Source: Leptodontidium sp. MPI-SDFR-AT-0119
Taxonomy: Eukaryota; Ascomycota; Leotiomycetes; Helotiales; Leptodontidiaceae
Reading direction: 5' to 3'
DNA: 64,000 nt
Assembly: GCA_020726505.1 (NCBI GenBank)
Contig: JAHLEZ010000012.1
Span: forward strand, 2,418,001 to 2,482,000
Below, piece by piece: positions 36,054-47,741 of this stretch. A program made the position numbers and the translations under genes. The notes under the pieces were generated by a model. That model ran no database searches. It was not told where the DNA came from and saw only the letters and a program-made list of their open reading frames with translations. Position 1 is the stretch's first letter, and each line of letters starts with the position of its first letter.

Positions 36054-37093
36054 TTTAATAATTAATAACTTCTTTATTCTTTAATTAATTCTTCTAAAAT
36101 TCAGAATTTACATTCTTATTATAATAAAGCCTTAATACACCGAGTGCGACATTAGCTGTGTACTTAGAAAGGTAGAGAATAAAAAGTCCTTATAAAAGGC
36201 TGCCTTAAAGTAGGGAGTTCTTAAGTTTATCCTATAAGGCCGACAATTTACTTCCGAGTCACACTAAGAAAACACTAGTTATCTTTAAAGGCTTCTTATA
36301 GTAATTAAAGATCGATTAGCTAAATAAGTTCTTAATTAAGAGGCCCTTAGTTGTGGCGTTACTTATACGTAAATCAAGGTTATTAAAGAACGACTCTTAG
36401 CTCTTTAAGGGGATTATTTACTACTTAGAAAGAAGTGGATATACTAGTTTTTAGCACGCTACCTTATTCTTAAGACTAAAAGGCAACTTAACGTCGATTT
36501 AATACGTATAAATTGTGCTATAATTAAGGTTATTTAATTATAATTTTAAAAACTAGAGGTCCTAGTAATTAAAGCAATTCTAGCTGTATAATAATAGAAT
36601 ATAAACAAAGCTAGCATTATAAAAGATTATAAAGTCAATAAATATATTATAGAGTATACTAAATAAGTAAGAGTTTAAGGGAAATAGCCTAATTCACGTG
36701 CCTAGACCTCGTTAATTGAGTGTGTATTAGTTATAAGAGCGTTAACTAAATCTCTTGTAATTTACAAGGGTAAAACTGTTTAATAATAATAGTTTTTAGC
36801 TTAATTAAACTTATTTAAGTCTTAGTACTTTATTATAATAAAAAATAAGTGGACAATTAATACTATTACTCTTAAATAGCTTAAGAAGATATTTATTCCG
36901 CAAAATAAACCACGTAATTATTTAGCTCGATTACTTATTCTAGATAGCCATAATAGTTATAAGACTACTAAATTCTTATAGAAGTACTATAAGTATAATA
37001 TATACCTTTTATTTTTACTTACATATACCTCACACGTCTTATAACTTTTAGATTTGTCGATTTTCTCTCTACTAAAGGCTGCCTACTAAAAAG

Positions 37094-37350
37094 TGTCGGT
37101 GCAGTACCGGTTCATGTACCACGCCGCATGTGTGAATATATTCTAATGCGAGTATGGCGACAGAGTAATAAATGTATAGTTCAAAATCTGTGTATATTCT
37201 AAGAGAGTGTGAGGAGAGCCAGACTATATACTACGAAACCCCACCGAATCTCCACCGAAACCAGTCCGGCTAGGCTCTGACCCCCTGACTTTGACCCGCA
37301 CCCCCTTTTCTAGACCGAAGTATGCTTATGTAGGGACCTGTGGACTAACA
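37094..37350 (-). repeat. Copia 3' LTR
   Basis: 257 bp, begins tgtcggtgcagtacc and ends ggactaaca on the plus strand. Differs from the other LTR at eight sites, all C/T or G/A. Confidence 0.93.
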
Positions 37351-37777
37351 CCGGCAAAACTTCTTTTGGAAAAACTATTTCTAACACACGTAGAAGTAAA
37401 TAACAAGTAATATATAAGAAATAACAAATAAAATGACAGAGTATCTGACAGCGTCTGATTCCGGCTCGATAGTGTCCCGAAAGTGCCCCGAAAGGGGTCC
37501 GAATATGGTGAGGTGCCGTAGCGAAGCTAAGCGAGAACTAATAATAATAGGAACCCTTAGTATTATATAACGTGATAGATATATATATGTCGCTTTCCCT
37601 TAAAGGTTTGGAGTCTCCTTTAGCTAATACATATATAACTACTGTACGTATATTACTTTCCGATCTCTTTAATTCGCCTAATATGGCTCAAAGACTGACA
37701 TTTCTGAGAAGACTATATTAAATTAAATAGACAACCTAAAAGTAAATATACTCTTCGGAGATGGTTTAGTAAGGAAA

Positions 37778-38264
37778 CGGTGTATTAACTGAAAACAGTG
37801 CTTGTACTAATACCTATAGGAGCACTCGACCTCGCCTACCGTAAATGCTACATTCGGTGTGTCCGCCTCACTATAAAGAACTTATCCCACGATTACTCTT
37901 TTAATAATCCTAAGAGTAAGAAGTACGCATATTGCGTAGAAAAGAAGTCCCGGTGTAACTTAGTAAGTACTCCCATTTTCTTTTTTATTCTGAATTGTAT
38001 CTGAATCCTCGCCGAAAGTACTCCGGATATACAGTTACTAATATATAATAGATTCCGTGGTTTGTTGTCGAAGAGTACTTTCGTTTAGTTGCCGCCCTTG
38101 AGGCGAAAAATAAAGAAGCTATTGTTACTGCCGCTGAATTAATTAATTCGGCATTATTAGTCGCCGCTATTAACGTACTAAAGACTATTGGGGAGTTGTC
38201 GTTGGCGTTACTAGAGGAAACGCGCGCTATACGCCAGGAAATCGCTAGCCTGGCCAGCTTGTAA
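37778..38264 (+). pseudogene. Antisense Cys-cluster/coiled-coil gene inside the copia element
   Basis: Opposite in strand to the retrotransposon genes. A first part reads CYIRCVRLTIKN and KKYAYCVEKKSRCN, a paired-Cys, zinc-binding-like cluster. A GTAAGT donor follows at about 37961. A second part from 38073 reads EYFRLVAALEAKNKEAIVTA and ends ALLEETRAIRQEIASLASL with TAA at 38262-38264, a 63-codon amphipathic helix free of stops. The join is off by one base, so the gene is degenerate or the splice model wrong. The Cys-cluster plus C-terminal coiled coil resembles small proteins common in fungal retrotransposons and genomes. Function unknown; possibly an accessory, Gag-like or regulatory protein. 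Confidence 0.6.
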
Positions 38265-38869
38265 GTAGTAAGTTAAACCCCTTATTCCTTTTTGATATTG
38301 AGGCTCCTAAGTACTAACAACTTTTGTACTATAAGAGACAGTATTAGTCCTAAACTAACTCCTCACCGTCGTCTCCTTTACCGCCACTAAGCGTAGTAGG
38401 GAGGACGGCGGTGAGGACGATGCTCCTACTAAGCGTCTCCGCCGAAGTCGCCGCTATAGCGCGGGGGAGGAAGAGGGGGAAGAGGAAGAACCTCTCCTTA
38501 ATATATATACGTAGGGGATTCGGCCCTATTTCGGATTGGCTTCGTGGTAAGTTCTTCGTGGCGGCACTTTCTTTATATTATTATACGGGAGTAGCCCCCT
38601 ATAGTGAAACCGGCAGTTTGTCCCTATTAGAGTGTCGTCGCAAGGCCGCCCGTTAATGCTTTAAATCAGAGGGTGTCTAGAACCAAATCGAGTGTGTTTC
38701 TGACTTCGTAAATTAATTAAATATGAAAATAATCGCAAGTGATGAATTAATAAATGAGAGTTGTAAGGAAATATACAAAAAAAATCAACGAGTATAAGAA
38801 ACCCCTCTATTACTAGTCCGAATTAACTCTAGTTGACCGTTGAACCTAACCCTCTATCTTAATAGTAAG

Positions 38870-41800
38870 GATGTTAGTGTTAATAAAATCCCGAAGAGCC
38901 TTATTCGGAGCACTCTTTATTATAGCGTCGGCAGGATTGTTAGTGCCATTAATCCATCGAACCTCCGTTAGCTCTCTACGCTCGTATAATTAACGAATGG
39001 CCATAATATCGATCATTAGGCGCTTCTCTTTTGTCGTACTGAGCTTGATAATATACTTATAAAGGGACAAAGAATCCGTGCAAATAATAGTAAGAAGACG
39101 CGGGATGCTAAGCTTATCAGTTACTATATTAATAGTAATACTAAGGGAGATTAATATATCGATGCCAGCTACTATAGTATATAACTCTAATGTGAGTATT
39201 ACACGAGTTACTCTCTTGTATTTCGTTGAGCTAGTATGTACGATATTACCGGTCAAGGTAAATTGCGCATCCCCCACCGTTTCGGCACCGATTGCCAATA
39301 TAAAACTTATCTGTGAACTCAAGTCTTTGTTATTAGTAAAAGAACTGTCTATAAAAACGTAGACCTTCGTAGACCGTAAGTCAACTAGTACGTATTAGAG
39401 TCCTCTCTTTAGGTTGTCTATTTATTATTTAAGGCGTAAGTTTAAAGCCTTGACGTCGTCTTCCGTCGGATCTTAGTATTACGCTACGACTAAGAGGTCA
39501 AATGTTACTTCCGGCTGATATATAGTGGTAAGATAGGCTGTACGAGCTCGCTGTTCTCTATAGGCCTTCTTATAGTCCTCTTTCCCTGCGTCGACTAGCT
39601 CTAGCCTTACTCCCTGACCCTTCTGAGATATATAGAAGTTGTCCCCGTTTATAGTAATAGTGTACTTATTAAACGTAATAGTTTTAGTAGGGAGTAGTAC
39701 TTATATCGGCTTCGTCAGAAAACCGGCCTTAGTGATCTCATTTTACTCTCTTGCTAAGAAGTCCTTATCTCCTAGAATTAACGTGTCGTCTGTTTATATT
39801 CCTACGACTCTAAAGTCATAGCTTTCCTTAGTACTAATTAGTAAGTATAGGTTATACGTTAACGTTTCTATTTGTAAGTTCTTTATATGATGTTTGTGGT
39901 ATGTGTTGAACTAATAGTTTCCGGACTTAAGTATACTGTATAACGGTAGTACTATTATAAATATTATGCTAAGAGGGAAATCTCCTGCAATCTCTTCCGG
40001 TGGCTATGTAAAAATGTCTTAGAGAAGCCTTGTCTCTACCTAGACGTAGGCTTAAGTGATGTCCCTGATAGTTAGATAGGATTTAGACTAGTTTCGGAGG
40101 CGATTTAGGTGCTTGACGGCAGCGGCCAAAAATATAAGTAACCGTTGGCTAGATCGTTAGATTGTCGGAGACTAAGTCAAAATCTCTCTCTTCCCTTTGT
40201 CGTTGAAGTATTAAATTACTAGCCTTAACTTCTTATATAGAGCTAACGTCTCCTTGCCTTTGACCTCGTCTACTATTCTTGACTTAAAGATGCGGTGGCC
40301 TCTTACTCTGGGGTCGTCCTTATGGATAAGCACAAAAACACCTCTTTTAATAAGTGCTTCGTATTCCGTCCTTCGGGACTACTAGAATAGTAGTCTAAGC
40401 GCTATAATCTTCCCTTTAGCGCGAAGTCTAATAGATAGCTCTCGGTCCCTCGTCTCTTTCTTAGTTAAAAACACTTCAGTATCGTAATTGTTATTAATAG
40501 TTAGCAAATCTAGTAAGTGTTTCGTAAATGGAATTTAGACAGCGATTCGGGGTAGATTCGGTGCTGTTTCGGTAGTGTTTCTAATCGGGGATCCTGGATG
40601 TTGCTTATAGATATCCTCTGGCAAGTTTTCTTTTTATTATTTAACGTTAAAGGTATCTGTCTTAAAGGGACAAATTGTAGTCGATCAGAACGTACGTATT
40701 CTCTTATTTCTTATATTAATCTTATATAATTCTCCCTCTATGCCCAAGAAATCGTAAGGTCCTGTCCATCTTTTACCTTCCCGGTACACTAAAACTTAAT
40801 TATTGAGGTAGAGACCGTGAATATAAGTAGTTCCGGGGCCGTTTCGTGTAACTAACGCATCACTGACTTTACGTGTAATATAGATTTTCCGTATCTCCTT
40901 TATAGCTTTCCTAATCGTAGCCGCACGTTACTCGACTGACGGATTTAGGGGGTCTAACTCTATTATTCTAAGGTATGCGCCGAAAACAAGCAGTATAGGG
41001 ATAAGCCCGTTAAGTCTAACTGTGTTATTTACTGCTTTTATTACTATTTGTAGTCGGTCTTCGTCGCTTAACTCAGGGTGCTCTTTAGAGATGATTTCGT
41101 AAGCACAGCGTAGTAGGCGGTGATATCGCTTAACTTTACTAATTAAATAGTGTGCCTTAACAGGTATTAGCTTAGGGGTACTACCTATAGATCTGAGTGC
41201 ACTCCGAAACTCCTCAGAATTAAAATTAGTGCTATAGTCGTACACGACGAAATCTGGAGGTCTTAAGTAAGTGTTAATCTATACTGACTTGAATACGTTG
41301 AAAGTGGCCTGAGCCGTAGCGGAACCGGGGGCCTTTCGGAGTAGTTTCGCCGCACCAAAACCCGTTACTTCATCTACTATATAGAGGGCATATCGTTCTC
41401 TAAACATTGCGATATCGACGTAAACTATATAATTAAAGTCGACGTCGTCTTGTAACTTGAAGCGGAACTTATGTGGAGTATCTGCGTGTTTCTGGCAATA
41501 CTCACACATCTCTTTGACCCTCAACATGACTTCCGAGTCATGCTCATGGCCAGCTTGATCTAGTAAGTGCTAAAGACGTCTTACTGAAGGGTGTCCGAAA
41601 CGCCTATAAAGCCGACGTATTTCTGGTTTAGTCAGGTGGCATGTATTTATCGTTCCGGTAGAAGTGTCCAGTAATTGACGATGTTGATCTAAAAGTAGTC
41701 ATAGATGCTTATACTTCCGTACAATTAAGTGCTTCTTGTCGCCCTGAATCAAGACGTTGCGTAAGTTGTCATACTGCGTATTTAGTGTATCTAGCTGTTA

Positions 41801-44080
41801 TAAACAAACTAGAAATGGGATATCTGCGTCCACGATTTAAAAGTCTATTTCTCTAGCCGGAGTGTTAACTATAGCAACCCCTAGAGACAGTCGCGAACCG
41901 GCACTAAATGTGATCCGGCTCTGGCCCGCCTGGCTAATGTCAAACTTAACATCTTGAATTCGCTACAATGCCCGTAGCTAGTTAATCCCTCCCGTGTTTT
42001 TATTAGATGCCCCTATATTAATTAATAGACCTTAGAAGAATCTGTCTGTCTATTGCGTTATATAGGCCTCGCTCAGAGTAAGTCTCTTAATTTTACTTTC
42101 TAAGATATGAGTAGCCTTTCTCTCCTCAAGTTAGCCTATGACTTCTCGTGCGTCATATTGTGTCTTACTTACTGTAAATACAGTCGTGAAGTTTGCGGTG
42201 CTATTATTATTATCGTCGTCAGAACTCTTTAAAGAATCGTTAATATCTATTAAAGTGTCTAAATCCGCATCCTAGTGACTACCTAAATAGTGTCTAGATG
42301 TAGTCCGGTTCTAGTCCGAATTGGGGTCGATCCCCTTAATATAAGCTAGGTAACTCTTAAAGGTCTTGTCTGTGGCCTTCACTCCTTCGGCCTTGCGCGC
42401 CGCGAAGTATCGTGCCTTTGACGCTGCCTGCTCTTCGTCAGAGTGGCGACTACTATGGCAATCTATCTTCTTACAGATAATACAGCCTATGTAGCCTAGT
42501 ATAAGCTAGAATTTGTCTCCGCGTTTGTTTCTACTTGAAAATTTCATCTTGCGGTCAAAGTAATAAGCCGCCCTATCTACGACATAGGATCGGTGGCGAT
42601 TCGTATACGATCTGGAGTACTTGCCTACCCTCGATCCCGAGTTATAAGTTACCTTAACGCCGACGGCGGAGTAAAGACTATTTATTAATATAAGGAAGGT
42701 AGGAGGTGCCTAAAACAAGGCCATCTTAAAGAGGGAGTTCCTTAATACTCCTTACACGAGCTTATCGCGGAGCGTCTTGTCGTTCCGTATATTGTCGTCT
42801 TTTAGGCCAAGTTAGATACTTTATAATTCCTTAGCGAAGTTCTCTAGTTAAGTTAGTACCGGCTTTCCCGTCTAGTGAGGCTCCTCCTGAAATAACAAGA
42901 AAGTCAGACTAAACTACTGGCTAAGGAACTTATTAGCTCTCTCCTCTGTCTTAAAGTGTTCGCGAGTCGTTCTAATAAGCTTATTAAATAAGTACCCCTT
43001 ATTCTGGAGGTACCGGTAATAGTACGAACTGGCTCTGTCCCGTAGTATCGACGGAAAGGCTCAGTTCTAGACCTTAGTCTCAACTAATGCTCTCTGACAC
43101 AGGTCGGCGAAGATGTAGAGCTTCTTATTTAAGTGGTCCTTGTCTCCGCTATATTAGAGCTCCTTGGTGTACATCTTAGTAAGGTTTACTAACGATTTTG
43201 CCTGGTCCGGGGTCAATAGATCTATGACATATTATAATAGCCGAATCGGCTCTGTATGTGGTCCGGTAGTCCTAAGAACCTCAAATAGTAGTAATGACTT
43301 GTCCCGTGGGTGTATTACTAGCGTTAATGTGGGATTCGGTAACGCGTGGTCATTTAATCTCTACGGGTGGAGATTACTCAGGGGATCCCTTCTAGGAGTA
43401 AATGAGAACTCCTTCTTTAGGACTATAAGTGGGGGGGTTACACTATATAGATCCTCGACTTTATCCCCTTTAGTAAGGGAGATCCTAAGTGATCTTAATG
43501 GCTGAATCGTCTTTGTAAGCTTCACTCTTAACCCTTTCGAAGGAGTGTCTTCCTCCACGGAATAGATGACTACCTCTAGTTAGTGTTATAGAGACATCAG
43601 GGTTTGATTTTGTTGAAGTGTTATTGGGAACGGCGGTGGTGGTCGAGAGAGTAATTCCCGGATGTGATTCGGTACTGATTCGGGGTAGTTCCGAATTTGT
43701 ATCTCCATTTAGTCCTCTAGCCACAGATTTTCCTCAGCTTGTACTGTTTCTACTAGAGTATTTACTGTCTTCGTTCCCTTGGCACGTCGTACGAATACGC
43801 CAAAGGCTCGTAAGTCGTCCCTAAGACACGTACGTTCCGCTATCTTAATTAACCTAAACTCATTTGCCGTCCAACCTTCAAAGTACTCCTAAAAGTCTTA
43901 GAAAAGGAACTCTCCCTTAAAGTGTCCGTCACAGAAGTCCTCCTTAAACTTCCGTGAATATACTATTGCGTCTACTAGGAAATCTAAATCAAGATTTACT
44001 CTCTCCCTAGGTGTAACTGTGACATTAATGATTTCCGGAGTTAATTCTGGCTCCGGGGTATAGTCTGAAGTATCCGCCAT
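38870..44080 (-). pseudogene. Copia gag-pol polyprotein, RIP-inactivated
   Basis: Gag starts at ATG 44080 (MADTSDYTPEPELTPEI). The integrase zinc region and core are at about 40930-41530 (CEYCQKHADTPHKF, NYIVYVDIAMF, then DYSTNFNSEEF). The reverse transcriptase active-site block TDDTLILGD is at about 39770-39793. RNase H is at about 38880-39360 (ICTDSLSLYKYIIKLSTTKE, EVRWINGTNNPADA). Many TAA/TAG codons interrupt the frame; no intact protein remains. Functions, when intact: particle formation, integration and reverse transcription. Confidence 0.82.
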
Positions 44081-44401
44081 TGTACCGGATGCGATTCGTA
44101 GGTAATCCGGTAGGTTCCCGAATAGGTTTCTCGAAGGTCCAAAGTTCTAGATTTAAGGATGTTGACTTGACAATCTTCGTAGAGTGACTGTCGTGTTATA
44201 ATAGCTCTTTTCTGACGTGCGATAGTCTTAGTCGAGTCTCAAGAGAGAAGTTGCCTTCCCTCCACGATCTAGAAAAGGTAAAATGCCCTTTAAGGAAAAT
44301 ATAATTAAGTACTCCTTAAGTTGAAGCCTAGAATTCACTCTATAGCCTGAGACCTTTTCTGTCTGTGGTAAGGTTAACGATACAAGCTTGCTACTAATTA
44401 G

Positions 44402-44658
44402 TGTCAGTGTAGTACCGGTTCATGTACCACGCCGTATGTGTGAATATATTCTAATGCGAGTATGGCGACAGAGTAATAAATATATAGTTCAAAATCTGTG
44501 TATATTCTAAGAGAGTGTGAGGAGAGCCAGACTATATACTACGAAACCCTACCGAATCTCCACCGAAACTAGTCCGGCTAGGCTCTGACCCCCTGACTTT
44601 GACCCGCACCCCCTTTTCCAGACCGAAGTATGCTTATGTAGGGACCTGTGGACCAACA
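44402..44658 (-). repeat. Copia 5' LTR
   Basis: 257 bp, begins tgtcagtgtagtacc and ends ggaccaaca on the plus strand. About 97% identical to the partner LTR, without indels. Confidence 0.93.
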
Positions 44659-45373
44659 AAAAGAGTTATATATATTGAGTTCTTTAATTAATTTAACACT
44701 AATTAGAAAGCGTAACTTTCTCTTATACTATTAAAAGGCACGTAAAGCTAGTATTACACCTAGTAATATTAAGGCTAGTTAGAAAGCTAGTGGGTTATAG
44801 CTAGTCTCTACTACTAAGCCTTTAATGAGTCGATTATTACTAAAGAATAATAATAAACTAATTAAATTAACTTCTTAAGAGATACTTACCTTACTTTTAG
44901 AGCCTCTAAAAACACCTTTACCCTTCTCTACTCTAAAAGGCCGAAGAGATCTTTACTTAGGATTATATACTTTAGCGAATTCGTTACATGACTACTTTTT
45001 AACTTAACGTATACTTTTTAAGAAGATTACTAAGAAGTTTAACTAAAAGGATTTTAATTTAGGGCAAGCTAATATACGGATTCAAGAGCTAGAGGCTAAA
45101 TTAGAGTAATTGAAGCTAAGGAAACGTAAGAAGGTTTAAACAAGTCTAAATTCTAAGTTTATTATAACACGTGTTATTTAAGAGGCTCAAATTATAATTA
45201 AAGATCGTGAAATTAAAGCTATAGAATTAAAATTAGAAGGAGATTCAGATTCTACAGAGTCAATTATAGAAGTTAATATAGCGTAGAGTTATTAAGTAAA
45301 GAATAAAAGGTACTGAAATTAAGCGAGGTGGCCGGAAAGGGGGGGGGGAGAACTTATGTATACAACTATTTCC

Positions 45374-45532
45374 TATCTTACATCTTCTCCCTACTATTTC
45401 TATTCTCTATACTTCAATACCAGCAAATTACTCTAGTCGTTATCGACTTCGCGTCTCATCTTACATCTTCTTCTCACTGTTTTTGTTTTAATACCAGCAT
45501 ATCATCTCAAGTGTCATCGATCTCACATCACA
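45374..45532. repeat. T/C-rich tandem duplication
   Basis: Two imperfect copies, both starting with cttacatcttct and containing aataccagca, at about 45376-45456 and 45458-45532. The pyrimidine richness is typical of fungal 5' UTRs, and it sits just before the truncated DUF2278 coding segment. Confidence 0.6.
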
Positions 45533-45562
45533 AACGACTCAGCACTAACTTCAACATCAAAC

Positions 45563-46114
45563 CAAGGCAACACCGGCAGCTTCGCCAGATACAATGGCGT
45601 CTGGCAAGACGGCGGTATCCTCCTCCACTTCCCCGATGACGACCACTGGGAAGGCATCTTCCTCGCCTTCGGCGTCCAGAAAGTCCACACGGACGAGACC
45701 ACCGGAAACCCCATTTCCGACACCGACTTCGTGCAGCTCCTCGAGCAAAGGGGTGGCGGCGAGGAAGAACCCAAAGTACCTGACGGCAAAGTCTATATCC
45801 GCGCCGCCCTCCTGAATCCCGTCGGCAATGACTCAACCGTGGCTGGCGAGCGCGAGACCGTACACCTGCTCAACCGCACCCTTAACACCATTGACCTCGC
45901 GGGCTGGAATCTCACGAATCGCAACAGAGATGTGCAGGCTTTAAGTGGCTCGTTGGCGCCTGGCGCCACGGGCAAGTTTTTGGTTCCTGATTGCCCGTTG
46001 AGCAATAAGGGGGGAACCATCACGCTGCTGGATGGGGAAGGGTTGAAGGTTGATGGAGTTAGTTACTCCAAGGAGCAGGCGAGAAGAGAGGGAGATTTGG
46101 TTTGGTTCCATTAA
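45563..46114 (+). pseudogene. DUF2278 protein, C-terminal fragment
   Basis: An open frame without usable ATG reads NQGNTGSFARYNGVWQDGG, LLHFPDDDHWEGIFLAFGVQ, then a lamin-tail-like end (LNTIDLAGWNLTNRNRD, GTITLLDGEGLKVDGVSYS) to TAA at 46114. DUF2278 (YukJ-like) proteins normally have about 150 more N-terminal residues before the HMNQG region; these are missing. GC-rich, clean codons with no RIP stops indicate recent truncation. The breakpoint is about 210 bp right of pogo copy 2. If transcribed from the pyrimidine-rich segment upstream it would lack a start codon. Confidence 0.7.
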
Positions 46115-46492
46115 GAACGAAATTTTGTTGATTGATAGCGGGAGCCTGGTGAAAGATGGAGATGAGATACGTAGACTGCGTTTATTCGGTCTATGGTTCG
46201 ACCGTTGTGGAAACGTTTCTTGTGTCTTCTGGTAGCAATTCAATGTTATTAAGGTTTAGAAACTGTTACTAGGCGAAGTCTCCCATCTCGTCACTAGGGA
46301 CTTTCTTCTGGGCCTCTCAGGCGTGCGTCTTCTTGGACATCGTCCTACCCGTCCCTTTGTGTACTTATTGACCAAAATCCCATATCAGTGGATTTTCCGC
46401 TAACAAATTCCTTAATGCCATCATCAAAATACAATATCTCTACTGCAAACCCTGAACTCATTACCTAACACCTCGCTCGCTTAAACCCCCTG
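46115..46492. other. Intergenic, no gene recognised
   Basis: 3' flank of the DUF2278 fragment; no feature supported. Confidence 0.4.
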
Positions 46493-46805
46493 TTACAGGA
46501 ACCCAAAATCGTCATAAACGATAAAAAGGTCGCAACTATCGGATTGGATTCCCACGTTCACTGTGTCTCCGTTGGGTTCCGTGACTGCGATATCGTGTCG
46601 TTGCCGGTCCAAACTATTGACGGTCATGGTAGCAATTAGGGTGCACTGTTCCAGCAAAGTGTCGGCGTGTCTTTTGAGCCACGTGTCTACACTAGGCTAG
46701 AAAAGCTATCTACCTGGTTGTCAAAACAGGGATTGATCTCGCAAAATTTCCATTCTCACTAATAGTCTGTACACTTCCTGTCGGGGTTCTCGTCTCGCTT
46801 ACAGT
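46493..46805 (-). pseudogene. Unknown gene, 3' fragment
   Basis: An exon-like block 46711-46805, preceded by a good acceptor (ttttttgctttcccag), reads TVSETRTPTGSVQTISENGN and ARSIPVLTT. After a 22-base interruption the minus frame continues VDTWLKRHADTLLEQCTLIA, RQRHDIAVTEPNGDTVNVGI and ends DLFIVYDDFGFL with TAA at 46493. The interruption is too short for an intron and contains two TAG codons, so the gene is broken. Family not recognised; the coding coherence is strong. Confidence 0.45.
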
Positions 46806-47741
46806 CTGGGAAAGCAAAAAAGTGCGACAGGCCACTTTTGCCTGCTTGAACTGCTTGAATCGCGGCGAATTTTACTTAAAATATCACTTTTCAGCGAATT
46901 AGTCGCCGCCACAACGAATATATAATTTAAAAAATATAGAACCGATAAAACTCAATTAACCCCTTCGATGCATTAGCTTTTTATTATTATATCTTCTTGG
47001 GTTGTGAAGCTATAAAGCATTTAAGTAGAGGAAAAGAAGAAAATCGCTTGATTTTAGTGGGCGGAACAAAAGCTAAACTCATCCGCGAACGAGGATGGTT
47101 CGGAGCATCTAGTCTCGTTAGCTCCCTTATCTTTCTTCGTCGTATCCTCGGATAAGACTCTTTTACAAAGTATTAGGGATGGATAAGCTTACTAGTGAAG
47201 CTGTGGTAAAGAAGGTCTATTAAGCTGTGAAAAGAGACTCTTTGCAAATCAGGCCATGAGGGCCAGCATTATTCGGCTAGCCTAAGGCAGCCAGGAAAAT
47301 GTAGTATTCTATCCTTCGGGACCAGTGCTAGAAGCCTCCTTCATTAATTATATTCTAGAAAAATTGAAGACTTTTCCACCTCGCATTTAAAGACCTAATG
47401 CCCGAAGGGCTCAGCACTTGGTGCTCTGCATCCCTTTTTGTTCATTTGTTTTTTGTGGTCTTTACACTACTATGTTTACTCTAAGTGCTCTTTTATGAGA
47501 CGTAGTAGTAATTTACACTAGCTTTTATTGCACTTCGTCCATTGGACTCCGTTGTAAGTTGTTTATTAGACTCGACTTAAATTCAGAGTTCCTACCACGT
47601 TGGCATTTCTAAATTAATTAATCTGTGGCATTTGCTAGCGAGTAACTGCAGTGCGAAGAGTCTCACGGTTCCAATAAATTTGACTTGAGGCTAGAGATTC
47701 ATTTCCCTTTCCGGTATGTTTATATTACCCCGAGACGGACC
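46806..47741. other. AT-rich spacer, no gene recognised
   Basis: Strongly AT-biased in 46900-47050, likely old RIP-affected repeat DNA, but no termini or coding motifs were found. Confidence 0.4.

Larger units (their letters stand above)
37094..44658 (-). mobile_element. Ty1/copia LTR retrotransposon
   Basis: 7565 bp, transcribed on the minus strand, flanked by the 5-bp duplication AAAAG (37089-37093 and 44659-44663), inserted in pogo copy 2. The 257-bp LTRs begin TGT and end ACA. Coding order on the minus strand is gag, protease/integrase, reverse transcriptase, RNase H, which defines copia. About 1.5 kb separate RNase H from the 3' LTR (left), and that space holds an opposite-strand gene remnant. 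Confidence 0.92.
33491..45354 (+). mobile_element. Fot1/pogo copy 2, split by a MULE and a copia element
   Basis: The left TIR starts at 33491 after TA; the right TIR ends at about 45354 before TA. Its own segments are 33491-33554, 36054-37093 and 44659-45354, which align collinearly with copy 1 including the VLQPLDLS region broken at the copia site. Relative to copy 1 it has additional C-to-T and G-to-A changes, has lost the start ATG (ATA), and its TIRs carry the ggccacc module once rather than twice. The right terminus reads ggggagaact instead of ggggact. Dead element. Confidence 0.87.

Noticed and set aside
38411..38656. 81-codon plus-strand frame in the copia element
   Set aside because: Overlaps no recognisable motif, basic low-complexity composition; lies downstream of the better-supported antisense gene remnant.
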